Source: Silene conica (Eukaryota > Streptophyta > Magnoliopsida > Caryophyllales > Caryophyllaceae). From it: a stretch of DNA of 64,000 nucleotides. The stretch covers positions 74,911,237-74,975,236 of the forward strand of contig CM055316.2 in NCBI GenBank assembly GCA_029255685.2, in the 5' to 3' direction. Shown here piece after piece: positions 1 through 10,721 of this stretch (position 1 is the first letter of the stretch; the number at the start of each line of letters is the position of its first letter). A program made the translations under genes and the position numbers. The notes under the pieces were generated by a model. That model was not told the origin of the DNA, did no database searches, and saw only the letters and a program-made list of their open reading frames with translations.

Positions 1-572
1 CGTCGTTAGTTATAATGAAAAAGTGGTATGTAAGTATCCAATATCACCCTCAGAACAGTGTTTGTGATATTTGTATTGTAAATTATTTTCATTTACAACG
101 ATTGTAACGGACAATTTGGGTTTATACTATTGTCCATGGTCATGTTATTGATAACTATCTCTCATTACAAAAAATATATGTTCTCTTCATGTATATGAAT
201 TTCTAAATTTTACACCTATAAAATAAATTTCGTCATGGAAAGTACAAGTAATTATTTAACTTTTCATGCCATATACATTGTGTAATTGTTTAGTGTTTAC
301 GCTCTTGTAGTGAAAGCAACATCCATGACAACGAACACATGACTCTTTATTGCATAATTGAAATGGCAGTTGTGTGTCATCTCACCAAAACTTAACTCAT
401 TAACAACTTTACCGTCCCACTTCATTATACACTCCGTGATATACTCAATAATTATCGTATAAAACCATTTTATACGAGTATTATTGTAAAATTAAGTCGC
501 ATTTTTCCGTAAAAAATTACCGCTAAAACAATCCCTGCTAGGATTAACAAACTATCTCAATTAAAAACTTTA

Positions 573-1360
573 GCTGATCGATGGTTAGAGTCCCAAAGTC
601 GATTTAATGCTTTAACACGACCCCTCATGCGAATGTCCACTGGACTTGAAATGTGAATGCAACTACATGCCTCCGCATACCTGCTTAATATTGCACTCTC
701 AATCAAAAGTTTAAACAGATGGTGACTGGTGAGAGTCCCAAAGTTGATTTAATGCTTTAACACGCGCCCTCACGCGAATGTCCGTTGGACTTAGAGCAAG
801 TGCAATGGTTTAGCTAAGGGACTTGCTTGCAAATATGAAAACTTGTAAGCTACTAGCTAAACCATTGTACCACTACATATGGATTAGCTTGGATTAAGCA
901 AGTAGCCCCATGGGGCTAGTTGCTTAAGAAGACCCACAATTTGCAATTAACCAATATTAGTGTAGTTGCATTTAATGAATAAACAACTAACTTTCTTTGT
1001 ATGGATTTATTGTTTGATTTTTTGGCATAATTTAACATTTTAAAAAAAGTTGAAAAATTGTGGGGTCCTTTAAGCTACAATGACTATTGCTTCATCATTG
1101 GGTGTAATGTTAGCTTAAAATGGGAGTAGCTTAAAAACATGAAGTGGCAATTACTAGCTACAACCTTATTGCTAACCATTGCACTTGCCCTTAAAATGCA
1201 ACCACATGCCCATGCCCTCCGCATATATACTTGGTGCTTAATATTGCACTTTAGAAATTTTGAGGCTGTAAAATTTGAACCCTTGACCTTTTAATCACAT
1301 GGCTCTGATACCATGTTAAAAAACCAATTACAGTGTTAAGATCGACTTAATACTCTAACA
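573..1360 (-). repeat. TRIM-like LTR remnant with repeated short LTRs
   Basis: Read on the minus strand, a 47-bp TGTTAGAG...AACA segment (1360-1314) is followed directly by TGGTATCAGAGCC (1313-1301), the classic initiator-Met tRNA primer binding site of plant LTR elements. Related short LTR-like segments recur near 762-730 and 617-584, each next to a similar internal segment rich in TGCGGAGGCATG-type sequence. The very short LTRs and lack of coding suggest a terminal-repeat retrotransposon in miniature. The internal part is split by a MITE at 794-1190. Family is not identified. Confidence 0.5.
794..1190. mobile_element. MITE, PIF/Harbinger-like, TTA target duplication
   Basis: Imperfect terminal inverted repeats (GAGCAAGTGCAATGGTT at the left; its complement closes the right end) are flanked by TTA on both sides (791-793 and 1191-1193). 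The 397-bp interior has no coding. The repeated host segment at about 642-665 shows the uninterrupted version of the target, which supports the boundaries. A 3-bp TTA duplication is typical of PIF/Harbinger MITEs; the superfamily call is inference. Confidence 0.75.
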
Positions 1361-1490
1361 ACTAGCCATTATTTTTCCATAATAAGGCATCAAAGTCTTT
1401 TCATCCACGATTTTAGAATGATTTATTATAAAACCGTTTTACGGGCCACATTTTGGTGTCAATATTTAATATTTAATTAGTTTATGTAAG

Positions 1491-1499
1491 TATATATAA
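1491..1499 (+). promoter_or_regulatory. TATA box of the first DUF761 gene
   Basis: TATATATAA lies 53 bases before the ATG at 1552, and an A/C-rich untranslated leader follows. This is normal spacing for a plant core promoter. The start of transcription is not visible directly. Confidence 0.55.
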
Positions 1500-1551
1500 G
1501 CTATATATTTCTAGACTAAGAAAACACAACCACCAATAATTTACAACAACA

Positions 1552-1974
1552 ATGTTGTACACGACCGTAGAGTTGTTAACTCTAGCAACATCAAACTATC
1601 ATTTCCTCTTTTGTTTTTGCAATATAATAATTATGTTTCTTCTCATGGGGAGGAGCTCGAAATCCAGCATTTCAAGCTCCATCCATAATTACAGGGAGAT
1701 CAGATGTACGCGGCCTTTAAAAAATGTGAACGTCAATACTAGCTTGGACATCAAAGACGTTCATGAGAGCGGAAATGAGAAGGATTTTGAAGATTGCAAG
1801 AAGGGTTGTGATAAGGAAATCTCGAGACTCGACCATGAAGAGGAAGAAGAAGAAGATCAAATTGTAAGCGATGAATCAGATGATGAATTAAGAAAAAAAT
1901 TTGAAGAGTTTATTAATAAGGTTAATAAAGAATGGAGGGAAGAAAATCTAAGGACTATTCATACATATGAATAA
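1552..1974 (+). CDS. small DUF761-domain membrane-anchored protein
   Basis: A single-exon 140-residue protein. Residues 16-32 form one hydrophobic segment rich in Phe, Cys and Ile, probably a membrane anchor. The middle is polar and acidic, with a Glu run at about 96-101. The C-terminus (110-134, DELRKKFEEFINKVNKEWRE) matches the short DUF761 motif found at the end of many small plant proteins. DUF761 has no settled biochemical role; several members respond to stress or hormones, but nothing here shows the function. The start is the first ATG after the TATA box and the leader. A paralogue with the same layout lies at 11328-11897 on the same strand, so the pair is probably an old local duplication. 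Confidence 0.75.
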   Translation: MLYTTVELLTLATSNYHFLFCFCNIIIMFLLMGRSSKSSISSSIHNYREIRCTRPLKNVNVNTSLDIKDVHESGNEKDFEDCKKGCDKEISRLDHEEEEEEDQIVSDESDDELRKKFEEFINKVNKEWREENLRTIHTYE

Positions 1975-2803
1975 TAATAATAATAAAAATCTTTATTTTA
2001 GAATCATGGTGGAATTTATAATTCCATCATGTTGTACGTGTAAATAATTAGACTTGTAGGCGTTGTAGCTAATACACATAGTTTAAAGAAAGAGTCTTCA
2101 TATTATTGATGTTTGTGATTACAGATTTTTTTTCAAATGAGTGTGCTATATTACGTGCGTGTGATTTTTTCGATTAAGGAGATTAATGGTGTGAATTCTA
2201 CTAATGCCAAATTCTGTCGATCCTATAAATTAATTGTTCGAGGTATGTAATATTAATTTTTTTTGATTGTTCTTTTATTCAGGGAAGATTTATTTTTAAA
2301 TTGTTTCATTTTTTTTAGGTTATACATTCTTAAATTGAATACGCTAGAAAAATGCCATGTGTTGATACTTGATATGCCATTCACTTATGTGCGGGAGGAT
2401 CGATATAAACTATTGTTTAATTACAACATCTTCAACTTGATATGAGTCGTCGTAATTACTTTATGGAGTTGGATTATGATTTTCTCTTTTCAACCGAGTC
2501 AATATCAATTCATAAGTTTGTCTACTTAATTTAAATCTCAACTTTTTTGAGTAAAGAAGTGTACTCTTATCGATTAAGGTTATTATCAGGATAGTACAAT
2601 GCCTAATCGTAATAACATTTACACAATTTCATATTGGAAAAAAAAGTAGTTAAATTTAGTTATTCAAACATCTAAACCCTTACTCATCCCATGCATCCAA
2701 ATCTGATTATGATGTTGGTGAAGTGGAACATATTTGGTAAAGAAAACTAACAATATTACCTTACACAATCTCCACCAAACCACCAAGTGCAAAATAAGCA
2801 AAC
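1975..2803. other. 3' flank, no gene seen
   Basis: AT-rich sequence downstream of the first DUF761 gene. It begins with a short AAT run just after the stop. The open frames here are short, hydrophobic and low in complexity, and I see no transposon ends. Confidence 0.5.
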
Positions 2804-2806
2804 TTA

Positions 2807-3103
2807 GGACTTGTATGGTTGCCCTTATAAAAATGGGTGAATTGGAAAATTCCATGATTTAGAAAAAACGAAGATGTTTGGTTACTCTAAATCATGGGAT
2901 TTTCTTTTTCCTAGAAATTTCCAACTCCTCCATTATGGAGGAATTTGATTACCTAGGGCCCCCTAGGTAATTGGAAACTCATGTGTCAATTCAATTCCAG
3001 GATGTCAACCAAACGGGTTTTAGGCAATTCACATGAATTGGCTAATTCACGTGTTTTGCAAGATCACGGGAAATTAATTCCCGTATAGCAACCAAACGAG
3101 TCC
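2807..3103. mobile_element. Tourist-like MITE with central palindrome
   Basis: Terminal repeats of the form GGACTYGTWTGGTTGC face inward at both ends and are flanked by TTA (2804-2806 and 3104-3106). The ends resemble the GG..TGTTTGG ends of plant Tourist/PIF-Harbinger MITEs. The 297-bp interior has no gene. A near-perfect palindrome around CCTAGGGCCCCCTAGG sits near 2952-2967. Confidence 0.75.
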
Positions 3104-3285
3104 TTACTTTTCCTCCGATTCATTTTTTAATGTTTTTTTATTTACTTTTTATATAACCAGTATTTTAATCAAATATAACGAGTTAAAGATGCTAACACTT
3201 GCTTTGTTCACGGTTATGTTCTCCAAAAATACAAATGCGTAAAATTTGACATTGCACTTTTGATATAAGGAGTATTTTAATCAAA

Positions 3286-4039
3286 CTAGTATAACATCCG
3301 TGAAAATTCACGGGGTTGTTTATTTCCGACTTTTAAAGAAAATGATAAAGTAAATTTGTTAGATAATCTGATAACGTATTTAATGTATATGAGAAGTCTT
3401 ATTAAAATTAAATGAAAAAGTAAATATATAAGAACTTCTATTACGAAAAAGTTGGAAAAAAGTTAAAGCAAAAATCAGCGAAAATGGTCTTTATAAAATT
3501 ATGCGTTATTTAGAAACTTGTTTTTAAAAAAAATGTCGGCCATTGATGAGTGGGAAGTAGTAATAGAAATTTGAATTATTGTTCGAAAATAAAAAAGAGC
3601 GGTAATATGACACAACAACACGTGGTTTATTTCTGTGTGTATACAACGTATGAAAACAGAGTATATATATACCTATTGTGAGCGAAGGTTTAGGAAAACC
3701 TAACTGTTGTCACCACATTATTCAGTCAACTATACTAATTGCATAAAGAAACAAAAGGGTAATTGGAAATATAATGGTTGGTTGTATAATTGACGTTTTG
3801 TTGGTAATTACGTTATGTAATTAATAGTAATATATTTGTTTCGGCTTTAATACTGAAATTTAGTTTTTAACGAAAACTTTGAAAATCTAATTAGGTATTA
3901 TGTAATTAATAGTTAGTTGTAATTGATTGACCTAATTAAAACTAAGTTTGTCAAAGTGAATGAGGAAGCTTTATTAGGGAAATTCTAAAACCTTATTGCG
4001 CCACATCAGCGGTTTTACATTTTGCTTTTATATATATAA
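3286..4039 (-). mobile_element. non-autonomous Helitron, interrupted by a second Helitron
   Basis: On the minus strand this stretch ends in a hairpin (CCCGTGAATTTTCACGG type) followed about seven bases later by CTAG and a host T, which is the diagnostic Helitron 3' end (at 3286). Its 5' end resembles that of the Helitrons at 4040-7881 and 51557-57977, including a GCGCCAC segment near 4000. The expected 5' TCATTATAT is recovered only by joining 4039 to 7882-7884, so the next element seems to have landed three bases inside this terminus. About 757 bp in total, with no coding seen. Confidence 0.65.
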
Positions 4040-4470
4040 CTAGTGTAACACCCGTGAAAAATCACGGGGTTGTGTACACTTATTTTTAAAGACGACGTCG
4101 GTATATTTATTTCAATATATAACAATTGTGTTTATTCTAACGAATTGTTTTTTAACGGGATGTTTGAATATAAGATATATTCGGTGAAAAGGTGAATTTC
4201 CTGATGCACTAATATTCGAATAACTATTAGTAATGATGATAATATTTGGAGTACTTATGATAACATTAATGAATAAGCTATATAAGAAAAAACAATAGAC
4301 GAATAAAAAAAGATTAAATAACTAATAATGAGTAGTTTGGAAAGTTACTGTCTTTTGATGAATTACTTACGAAACATAATTTGACGGGCAAATACGATGA
4401 ACAAAATAACTGATCAGGTACAAATATAAATTAAATGGGTATATTAAAATTCAATAACCCAACACGAAAA

Positions 4471-4749
4471 TTACAGTTTCTCGAAAACCTCCTTGTAAAC
4501 AACATTTGTTGTTGTATTAGTCATCCCTCCTTCTTCATCAAGAAGTAACACTTTTAGACCTTTCTTACTCGTGGCCCTGTATATAGCAACGTACAGTTGG
4601 CCATGGGTAAAGACTGGTCTTGGAAGATAAAGTCCAACACGGGATAGAGATTGACCTTGACTTTTGTTGATAGTCATGGCGAAACAAACTGCTAAAGGAA
4701 ACTGTCTTCTTTCAAACTTAGAACCCGTGCAAATTGCATGGAAATACAT
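4471..4749 (-). pseudogene. Helitron helicase (PIF1-like) C-terminal fragment
   Basis: The frame on the minus strand encodes the last roughly 85 residues of the Helitron-type PIF1-like helicase. It holds the motif around MTINKSQGQSL followed by the RPVFTHGQLYVA block that precedes the conserved SR of helicase motif VI. Here that serine is a tyrosine (AIYRATS). Everything upstream of about 4722 is replaced by unrelated sequence, so the Rep domain and the ATP-binding motifs are absent. A matching fragment lies at 52202-52560. It cannot be active alone; it marks the element's origin and orientation. Confidence 0.85.
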
Positions 4750-5499
4750 GGTTGAATAATTTTTAGTTCTATGTAAATAAATGTTTAAAACATATAAAAA
4801 ATCGGAATAATAGTGTTGTTAATATGTTAAAATTAGTTAGACAATAATTCTTTATTTGCAATTATAGAGTAATATTTGGTCTCGCCTTTTATATGAACTT
4901 TTTTTTATAAATAAAAACAAAAGAGGCAAAAACTGTGAAAAACATAAAACTTGCATTTCAGGAAAATGCCTGTCCACGCAACACACTGTCCTTATTTTTT
5001 TTGGAGAACCGAACCTCCATTTATTTTAAGACGGCCATGGTCCGGAGTCCGGAGTCCGGACTATGCAATAACAACCTGCCCATTTTCTACAAACTTTAAC
5101 CAATAGCAACTGTCAATCGCGCAAGCCAAGATGTCCCTGTAATCCCTCGATATTCTGAAGGAGTCGTAAACTTTACCGTTACGCTTCTATACGTCGGGTC
5201 ACCAAGGCAATCCCCGATGTTTTGTGCTTCAGACACAACACCACATCAACAATTAACATTACCAAATAAATTTTCTTTAATTGATAAAATAATTAAATGT
5301 TCACCAAAAGAATTGTATCTAGATTATTCAATAAGGTTTTTCACAAACAACTGAATAAGTCTCTAATTTCGACACTTTATCTCTGTTTTTCAAAAATATA
5401 TCCTAAACAAAGAAACTTAACTATAATAATATAGATTGGCAGTAAGACCAGATTATTAGATCATAATACTATACAATAATCTCTAACCAAAATACAGCG

Positions 5500-6391
5500 T
5501 CATATTCTTCGCCTGTTGTCAACTCGTGTCTTTTTGGAAGCAGGGTCAGATTGCACATTTGAAGAGTTCGATTCTATCTGAAGTAAGGAAAGCACGAGTG
5601 TAATATCAAAATAATTTTCCAAATCAATGGAATTGACAAAATCAGGGTTACTAAACGAACTCACCTTGTCCAGTTTTGCTCTCACCATTCTAACTGTTTC
5701 ATTCATCGACTGTGATTGGAAGTAATCCTGAAACTCACACAACACAGATAAAAAATGTCGAATGCCAGAAAGTACCATGGTTGAGAAACTCAAATGAGAC
5801 TGTTTGCATACAACAAACCCATTTCATATCATATACGGAGTACCTTATTTCAAACAAATTACCTGGTCAGAGGACACTCGAGTCATTGGCGGATTATCAA
5901 CGTGAGACAGATGACCCATAGCAGTCCTGACAGGAATGAACACACACCTTCTAGCTGATATCATCCCAAACATTTATGATGGGAAAAAAAATACCAACCA
6001 AATGTGAAAAGGAATACCTTTTTAGCTTTTGATCGAGTTCCTGAGGAGTCTGTGGCACAGCTCCATCTGTTAAACTATAACCCCTCGCACCTTCATATCG
6101 CATGTCGTTACCTTTTGATTTGCCAGCTGAGATTACGTTTAGAATCACACAAGAATCAAGAAGAATATAAGGGAGTGAGGGTGAGGCATACTTGTAAGTT
6201 GTATGAGTGGTAATCACAAATGTTCCAATGTTAAATAAAATGATAAATTAAACCTAGAGGACATAAGATCAAATTCAAAATGCTTACGCTCTAATCTCCT
6301 GCAAACTTCCTTTATTCTGCCTTCCAATTTCTCCTGGGTGTCAGACACGCTCTCGTACTCAGACGCATATGACACCTGCAGCCGATCTCCA
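5500..6391 (-). pseudogene. captured exons of an unidentified coiled-coil gene
   Basis: At least four exon-like blocks with consistent splice sites lie in one direction. They are about 6391-6285 (begins VSYASEYESV, a charged helical segment with EGRIKEVCRRLE), about 6130-6018 (ends QTPQELDQKLKR before a GT), about 5920-5864 (MGHLSHVDNPPMTRVSSDQ before GTAATT) and 5732-5500 (begins DYFQSQSMNETVRMV after an AG and ends NRRRI plus stop). I do not recognise the family. The first block is joined directly to a phosphatase exon, so it lies outside its native context. Acidic and helical composition suggests a nuclear or scaffold protein, but that is a guess. Confidence 0.5.
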
Positions 6392-6690
6392 AAAATGACG
6401 ACTTTCTGTAAAGAATCCTGACCAGGGTAAGGAGATGATTTGAACTGATACATCCGACTCCACATATACGTGCCATTGAACAGCCTGTGCCCTAATCTAT
6501 AAGTATGCCTGCAGTATATATTAGAGAACGGGATCACGTAATATTCACTGTATTCTAGGCACCAGAACTCTAACAGGGAGAATAACATACTTAGAATTAG
6601 GCCAAAGCTCTTTCAGAGAGCTAGTGTGTATAAACCCGGGATCACGCCAGCCCACTGTTCTTGCTGGAGCACCTGCGCAGCGCACATTTG
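6392..6690 (-). pseudogene. PAP27: purple acid phosphatase exons, upstream pair
   Basis: Two exon pieces match plant purple acid phosphatases of the PAP27/PAP1 group. The first (about 6690-6591) encodes GAPARTVGWRDPGFIHTSSL and ends at a GT. The second (6508 to about 6392) encodes YRLGHRLFNGTY and SSPYPGQDSLQKVVIFGD, then runs without a break into an unrelated exon. In an intact gene these lie before the block encoded at 7223-7057, yet here they lie after it in reading direction, so the exon order is scrambled. The catalytic C-terminal half is missing. Non-functional as a phosphatase. Confidence 0.75.
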
Positions 6691-6799
6691 CGATTTATCC
6701 CACTGTTCTGTCTCGAAATCAATAACCCAAAATAAACACTATTTGACAGCAGTGTGTATTTAAGTATGCAGAATTGCAGAGTTACCACACATGCTATTC

Positions 6800-6907
6800 C
6801 ATGAAAATATGAAAGAGAAAAATCAAAATGAAACACAAATCAAAGGTAGTTGCAGAAGATTACCTAAAACAATATGTTCATTCCATGAGTTCAGAGATGG
6901 GCAAAAT
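6800..6907. repeat. 108-bp direct repeat, copy 1 (phosphatase exon-1 segment)
   Basis: This 108-bp segment looks identical base for base to 7456-7563. It holds the end of phosphatase exon 1, its GT donor and the start of the following intron. Here it is fused to a later phosphatase exon ending at 6908. Confidence 0.85.
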
Positions 6908-7625
6908 CTTCGCTCCCATAGAAGGAACCTGATCCTGGCCAGTCTCGCTCGTGGTTTCCACTGTATAGACAAACACGGGATCCTGTCAGGATATGAGTAG
7001 CAGAATGGGTACAGACTACAGAATATATCGTCAAGGATCAGAAGAACGTCGTTAACCTGGCAAGCATGTAGGGAACTTTAGAGGCAATGGGTTCAATCTG
7101 AGCAGTAAACTGATCCCACTGCGACAGGTACCCATTCGCGTAACATATGTCTCCTATGTGAAATACAATGTCGATATTCTCCAAGTCATTGATCAGCTGT
7201 TTAGTTGTGTTCAACGAACCACGCTGAAATTCAACCAATCTATTTAATCCCACAAATTATATCCCTAAACAATGAATAGCCCCAGTTCTTTAAATTACAT
7301 ATCGAAACAATGAAAAAAAACCCAGATATAACAATACAGTATTCATTAAAAAAGATAAGTAGAGGAAGCAGCGAGAAAAAGAAGAAGATAACGGCGGATG
7401 TTTAAGAACAAATGTTATTAAAACAATTAAATTAAAAATAACAGATGAATAATCGCATGAAAATATGAAAGAGAAAAATCAAAATGAAACACAAATCAAA
7501 GGTAGTTGCAGAAGATTACCTAAAACAATATGTTCATTCCATGAGTTCAGAGATGGGCAAAATTGAATGAGTAGAAAGAGGCGGAGAGAGATGATGCAGC
7601 ACAATAGCACATTAGGGTTAGTCAT
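6908..7625 (-). pseudogene. PAP27: purple acid phosphatase exon 1 plus metal-site exons
   Basis: Exon 1 runs 7625-7520: ATG, then a hydrophobic signal-peptide-like stretch (LLCCIISLRLFLLIQF), and a GT donor. The next exon (7223-7057) encodes RGSLNTTKQL and HIGDICYANGY; the GDxxY core is a conserved metal-binding motif of purple acid phosphatases. The next (6960-6908) encodes GNHERDWPGSGSFYG, another metal-site motif (GNHE). Exons between exon 1 and the GSLNTT block are absent here, and two of them appear instead at 6690-6392. The last piece is fused to a second copy of exon-1 sequence, which brings a frame break. A gene relic carried in the Helitron. Confidence 0.75.
7456..7563. repeat. 108-bp direct repeat, copy 2
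   Basis: The partner of 6800-6907, here in its natural position at the end of phosphatase exon 1 (donor at 7519). Identity over all 108 bp suggests recent copying inside the element. Confidence 0.85.
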
Positions 7626-7884
7626 TGTGACGATTATATTCTGGTAAAATGAGAATGAGTCAAATTTGGAAAGATTTTATTCTGATTCAGTTTTTGTATT
7701 TAATAATAAAGAAATGATTATTAAATTATTAAATTATTAAATTATTATGACGTGGCAGAATCTGATTGGTCTATAAAAAGTGAAAATGCTGAGGTTGAAT
7801 GTGAGGCCTCGAAACACCCAATGCTGCGATGTGACTGCGCCACGTAGACGGAAAACCATTATTCTTTTATAGATATAATGATGA

Positions 7885-8664
7885 TTAAGTAATTAACCCA
7901 TGGAAATAACTTCCATTACTTATCTTGTTTCTCTTAGAAGTGCATCTATGTATTTTGTAGATGGTTTTACAATGTTTTGTATGACCGTTTTATTGCGAAT
8001 TGTTGTCAAGTTAGGTGGAAATTAATTAGAGAAAAATATATTGAGCAACATCAATCGATCATGTATGTAGGGTTAAGGTCATGTATTGCACTCCCAACTG
8101 CTCATTTATGATAATTGATGTAAAATGTTTTTGTGTCTTAGTTCCGTCCGGTTACAATAGTGAAGAGATAGTTGAGAATGATATTTTTAAGCAATAGGTA
8201 AGAATAAAACCGGTTAAATAATACTTTATCTATATGAACGGGACAAATATTTTGCTAATTTTCTGAGGATTCTCAATGGATATCCTCCATTCCAAAATCT
8301 TATGTGAAATTTGCATCTTATACAGTTCCTCCTTTAAATACGCATAATGAGCATACAAAAATAGATAGAATAATAAACACGGTTTAAGTAGTCTTACTCT
8401 CATTATATACTAACTTTACTAAGTGGGGCTAATTTTTAAAAGAAATATCTAACCAACCTTATTGGCTATTGCGCAATAAGGTTGATGCATATATAGAAAT
8501 TAAAGGATAGATAATAGGAGGATCACAAATTCTTATTGAGGACGGTACTATTCGTTGCGAGATGAAGACGAATAATGCTCCTTTCACATAATGCAAGTAG
8601 CACGGCCAATGTCCATTTTCTCTCACTTGTCTTTCCTATTGCCTTGTTATAGGAGGATTACTAT
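7885..8664. other. intergenic, one hairpin
   Basis: No gene seen. At 8454-8484 an 11-bp perfect stem (CAACCTTATTG and its complement) closes a short loop. The sequence is otherwise AT-rich and unremarkable. Confidence 0.4.
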
Positions 8665-9255
8665 TAGGGATGTCATTGGGGCAGGCCCGTGCTGGATATA
8701 GGCCCCCCACGTACCATACCCATCAAGAAAACATCGTATCCATCACCGCGACCCCGCCCCACCACCCATGCCGGGCATAAGTTTCCAAAACCATCCCCGC
8801 CCCACCTACCCATGGCGGGTACAAGTTTCCAAAATCATCCCCGTCCCACCTACCCATTAACTAGCTATACCATAAATTCTTCCGATCTTTTTTCGTACAA
8901 GTTGATTTAATCACTATTAATTTCTATTTTCAGGAGTTTGTTTATATAATTTTAGTTATTTACTAAAAAAATTGGTAAAATACTTTATAAAATAGTGATT
9001 TTTAACATTACGTCTTAATTATAACAAAATATTTGTAAAATTATCGTAATAATGGTATTAATTTTTATAATAATTGGCGGGTAGAGGGTATGGAGTGGGT
9101 AAGACGCAAAAACCATCCCTGCCCAACTACCCATGGCGGGTACAATTTGTGCCCCATCCTCGCCCCACCACCCGCCAAAGCTCTACCCGTCCCCGCCTCA
9201 ATTGGGACGGGGTGCGGGGCGGTATTCACATATACTCGCCCCAATGGTATCCCTA
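8665..9255. mobile_element. GC-rich hAT-type MITE, 8-bp target duplication
   Basis: The element begins TAGGGATGTCATTGGGGC and ends with its near complement. It is flanked by ATTACTAT on both sides (8657-8664 and 9256-9263). An 8-bp duplication with TAGGG ends is typical of the hAT superfamily. Inside, runs of C and G around CCCGCCCCACC and CCATGGCGGGTAC flank an AT-rich centre. This creates several short proline-rich open frames that are composition artefacts. Confidence 0.8.
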
Positions 9256-9582
9256 ATTACTATTCATCTTCACTTTATGATAGATAATATCCGTCAGGCA
9301 AAACTCTTCGTTGGAGGATATGGCAAAATGCAAAGCCCAATATTTTAGTTATCTCAAAATACGAATAGTACGAAGTATATTTCACTCATAACACAACAAA
9401 TTTCAAGTCAAAATATATAGAGAGAAAATCACAAATCATTGCAAACAAGTATACTCTAGCCAATATTATGTCATAAATTGTTGCTATTTGTAGTTGTAGC
9501 AATTTTAAAGTCAAAAATTCACAAATAGATCATTTTAATAGCGACTTTTTATTTTATAACTGAAGGGTATGGATACCGAGTA

Positions 9583-10721
9583 CCTAAGAGGGGGAGGGGG
9601 TGAATTAGGTACTACTTAAAAATTTTAACTTAACAAAGTTGACTTAATTAAATTAATTAACGATTAAGTGCAGAGAAACAAAGGAAAGCAACGATTTCAT
9701 TGACTGTTAAGTTCATCTAGCAAGTGAAGTAGTGCTACTGTATGAAAGTAACAGATCTGGAAATCGTTGACTGAAACAGAACGGAAAAGACAATAAAAGA
9801 ACGAATTAACTAAACAGAAAAGAGAAGAACGCAGCGGTTTTGAATTGGTTCGGCCAAAACTCTAACGGCCTACGTCCAATCTTCTTTTATTGAATAGCTA
9901 AGTAATCTACTCCGAAAACTTAAAACAAATTACAATAAAAGGACCAACAACCTACTCCGGTTGCGACTCTTAGTTCTTTTGACCACAATGTCTAAGAACA
10001 TCAAACTAACAAACTAGTATAGATTACAAGATCAAGTTTTCCTCAAACTGATTCTTAAATGAATTGAGGAGGAACAACTTATTGATCAATCATTACTAGA
10101 TAACAAATCATAAACAGAAGCAACGATTAGACAGACTGTTTACACTTGAAGAGTTTGAAGACTTTTATAAAAACTTTGCAAAACAAGTAAAAAGAGATGA
10201 AGTTTTGAAGAGAGAATTTTGCAAAGATGAATTTATTGCTCTAGAAGTCTTAGAAATAAATGAGGATGAAGTACTCCTTTTATAGTGAAAATATTGGATA
10301 AAGACCTTTGGGTAAAACCCACAAAGTACACTTTAGGTGGCTATTTTCCAAAGGACAAAAGGAGTTGTACTTCTTTGCTTTTAAAAAAAGTTTTCTTTGC
10401 TTTAAAATCTTCTTTAATCAGAAAAAGATATTTTATGGGCTTTGCAAAAATCAGAGTCATAAAGCAAGTTTTCTTATAAGTTTGCAAAGCTGAGATTTCG
10501 AAATGATAAAGTTTCAAGTGTACGATTGCACGGGGCAACGATCTGTGTAACTGTTGCTTACGTTAGATGAGTTGTTATCTTTACAAAACAACGACACTTA
10601 GAGATTTCTTTTGACAACGGAATATCAATGCTCTCTTGATTATGAACTTTCGAACCTGAAATGGAAACTTGAAAACACAATTAAATTGGGCTTGTCATCA
10701 TCAACAAATTGTATCCTAACA
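9583..10721 (+). mobile_element. 3' end of an LTR retrotransposon (polypurine tract plus LTR)
   Basis: A polypurine tract (AAGAGGGGGAGGGGG, 9586-9600) is followed at once by TG and about 1.1 kb of non-coding sequence that ends ..CCTAACA at 10721. This is the expected layout for a 3' LTR with its priming site. A TATA-like TTTTATAGTG lies near 10276. No pol coding is present to the left, so the rest of the element is gone. The exact 3' boundary and the family are uncertain. Confidence 0.5.

Larger units (their letters stand above)
4040..7881 (-). mobile_element. Helitron with helicase tail and captured gene pieces
   Basis: On the minus strand the element starts TCATTATATC (7881 inward) and ends with a CCCGTGATTTTTCACGGG-type hairpin, TGTTACA and CTAG at 4043-4040. 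The host bases are A and T with no target duplication, as Helitrons require. Near its 3' end it carries the C-terminus of a Helitron helicase. The rest is filled with exon pieces of a purple acid phosphatase and of a second unidentified gene, all in the same orientation. A second hairpin-like Helitron tail (GCACGGG and a CTAAG-like end) abuts the helicase piece near 4722-4745, so the unit may itself be composite. Confidence 0.75.

Noticed and set aside
2263..2445. 60-codon plus-strand frame
   Set aside because: Low-complexity hydrophobic text with no homology signal.
8689..9348. Several overlapping proline-rich open frames
   Set aside because: Composition artefacts inside the GC-rich hAT-type MITE.
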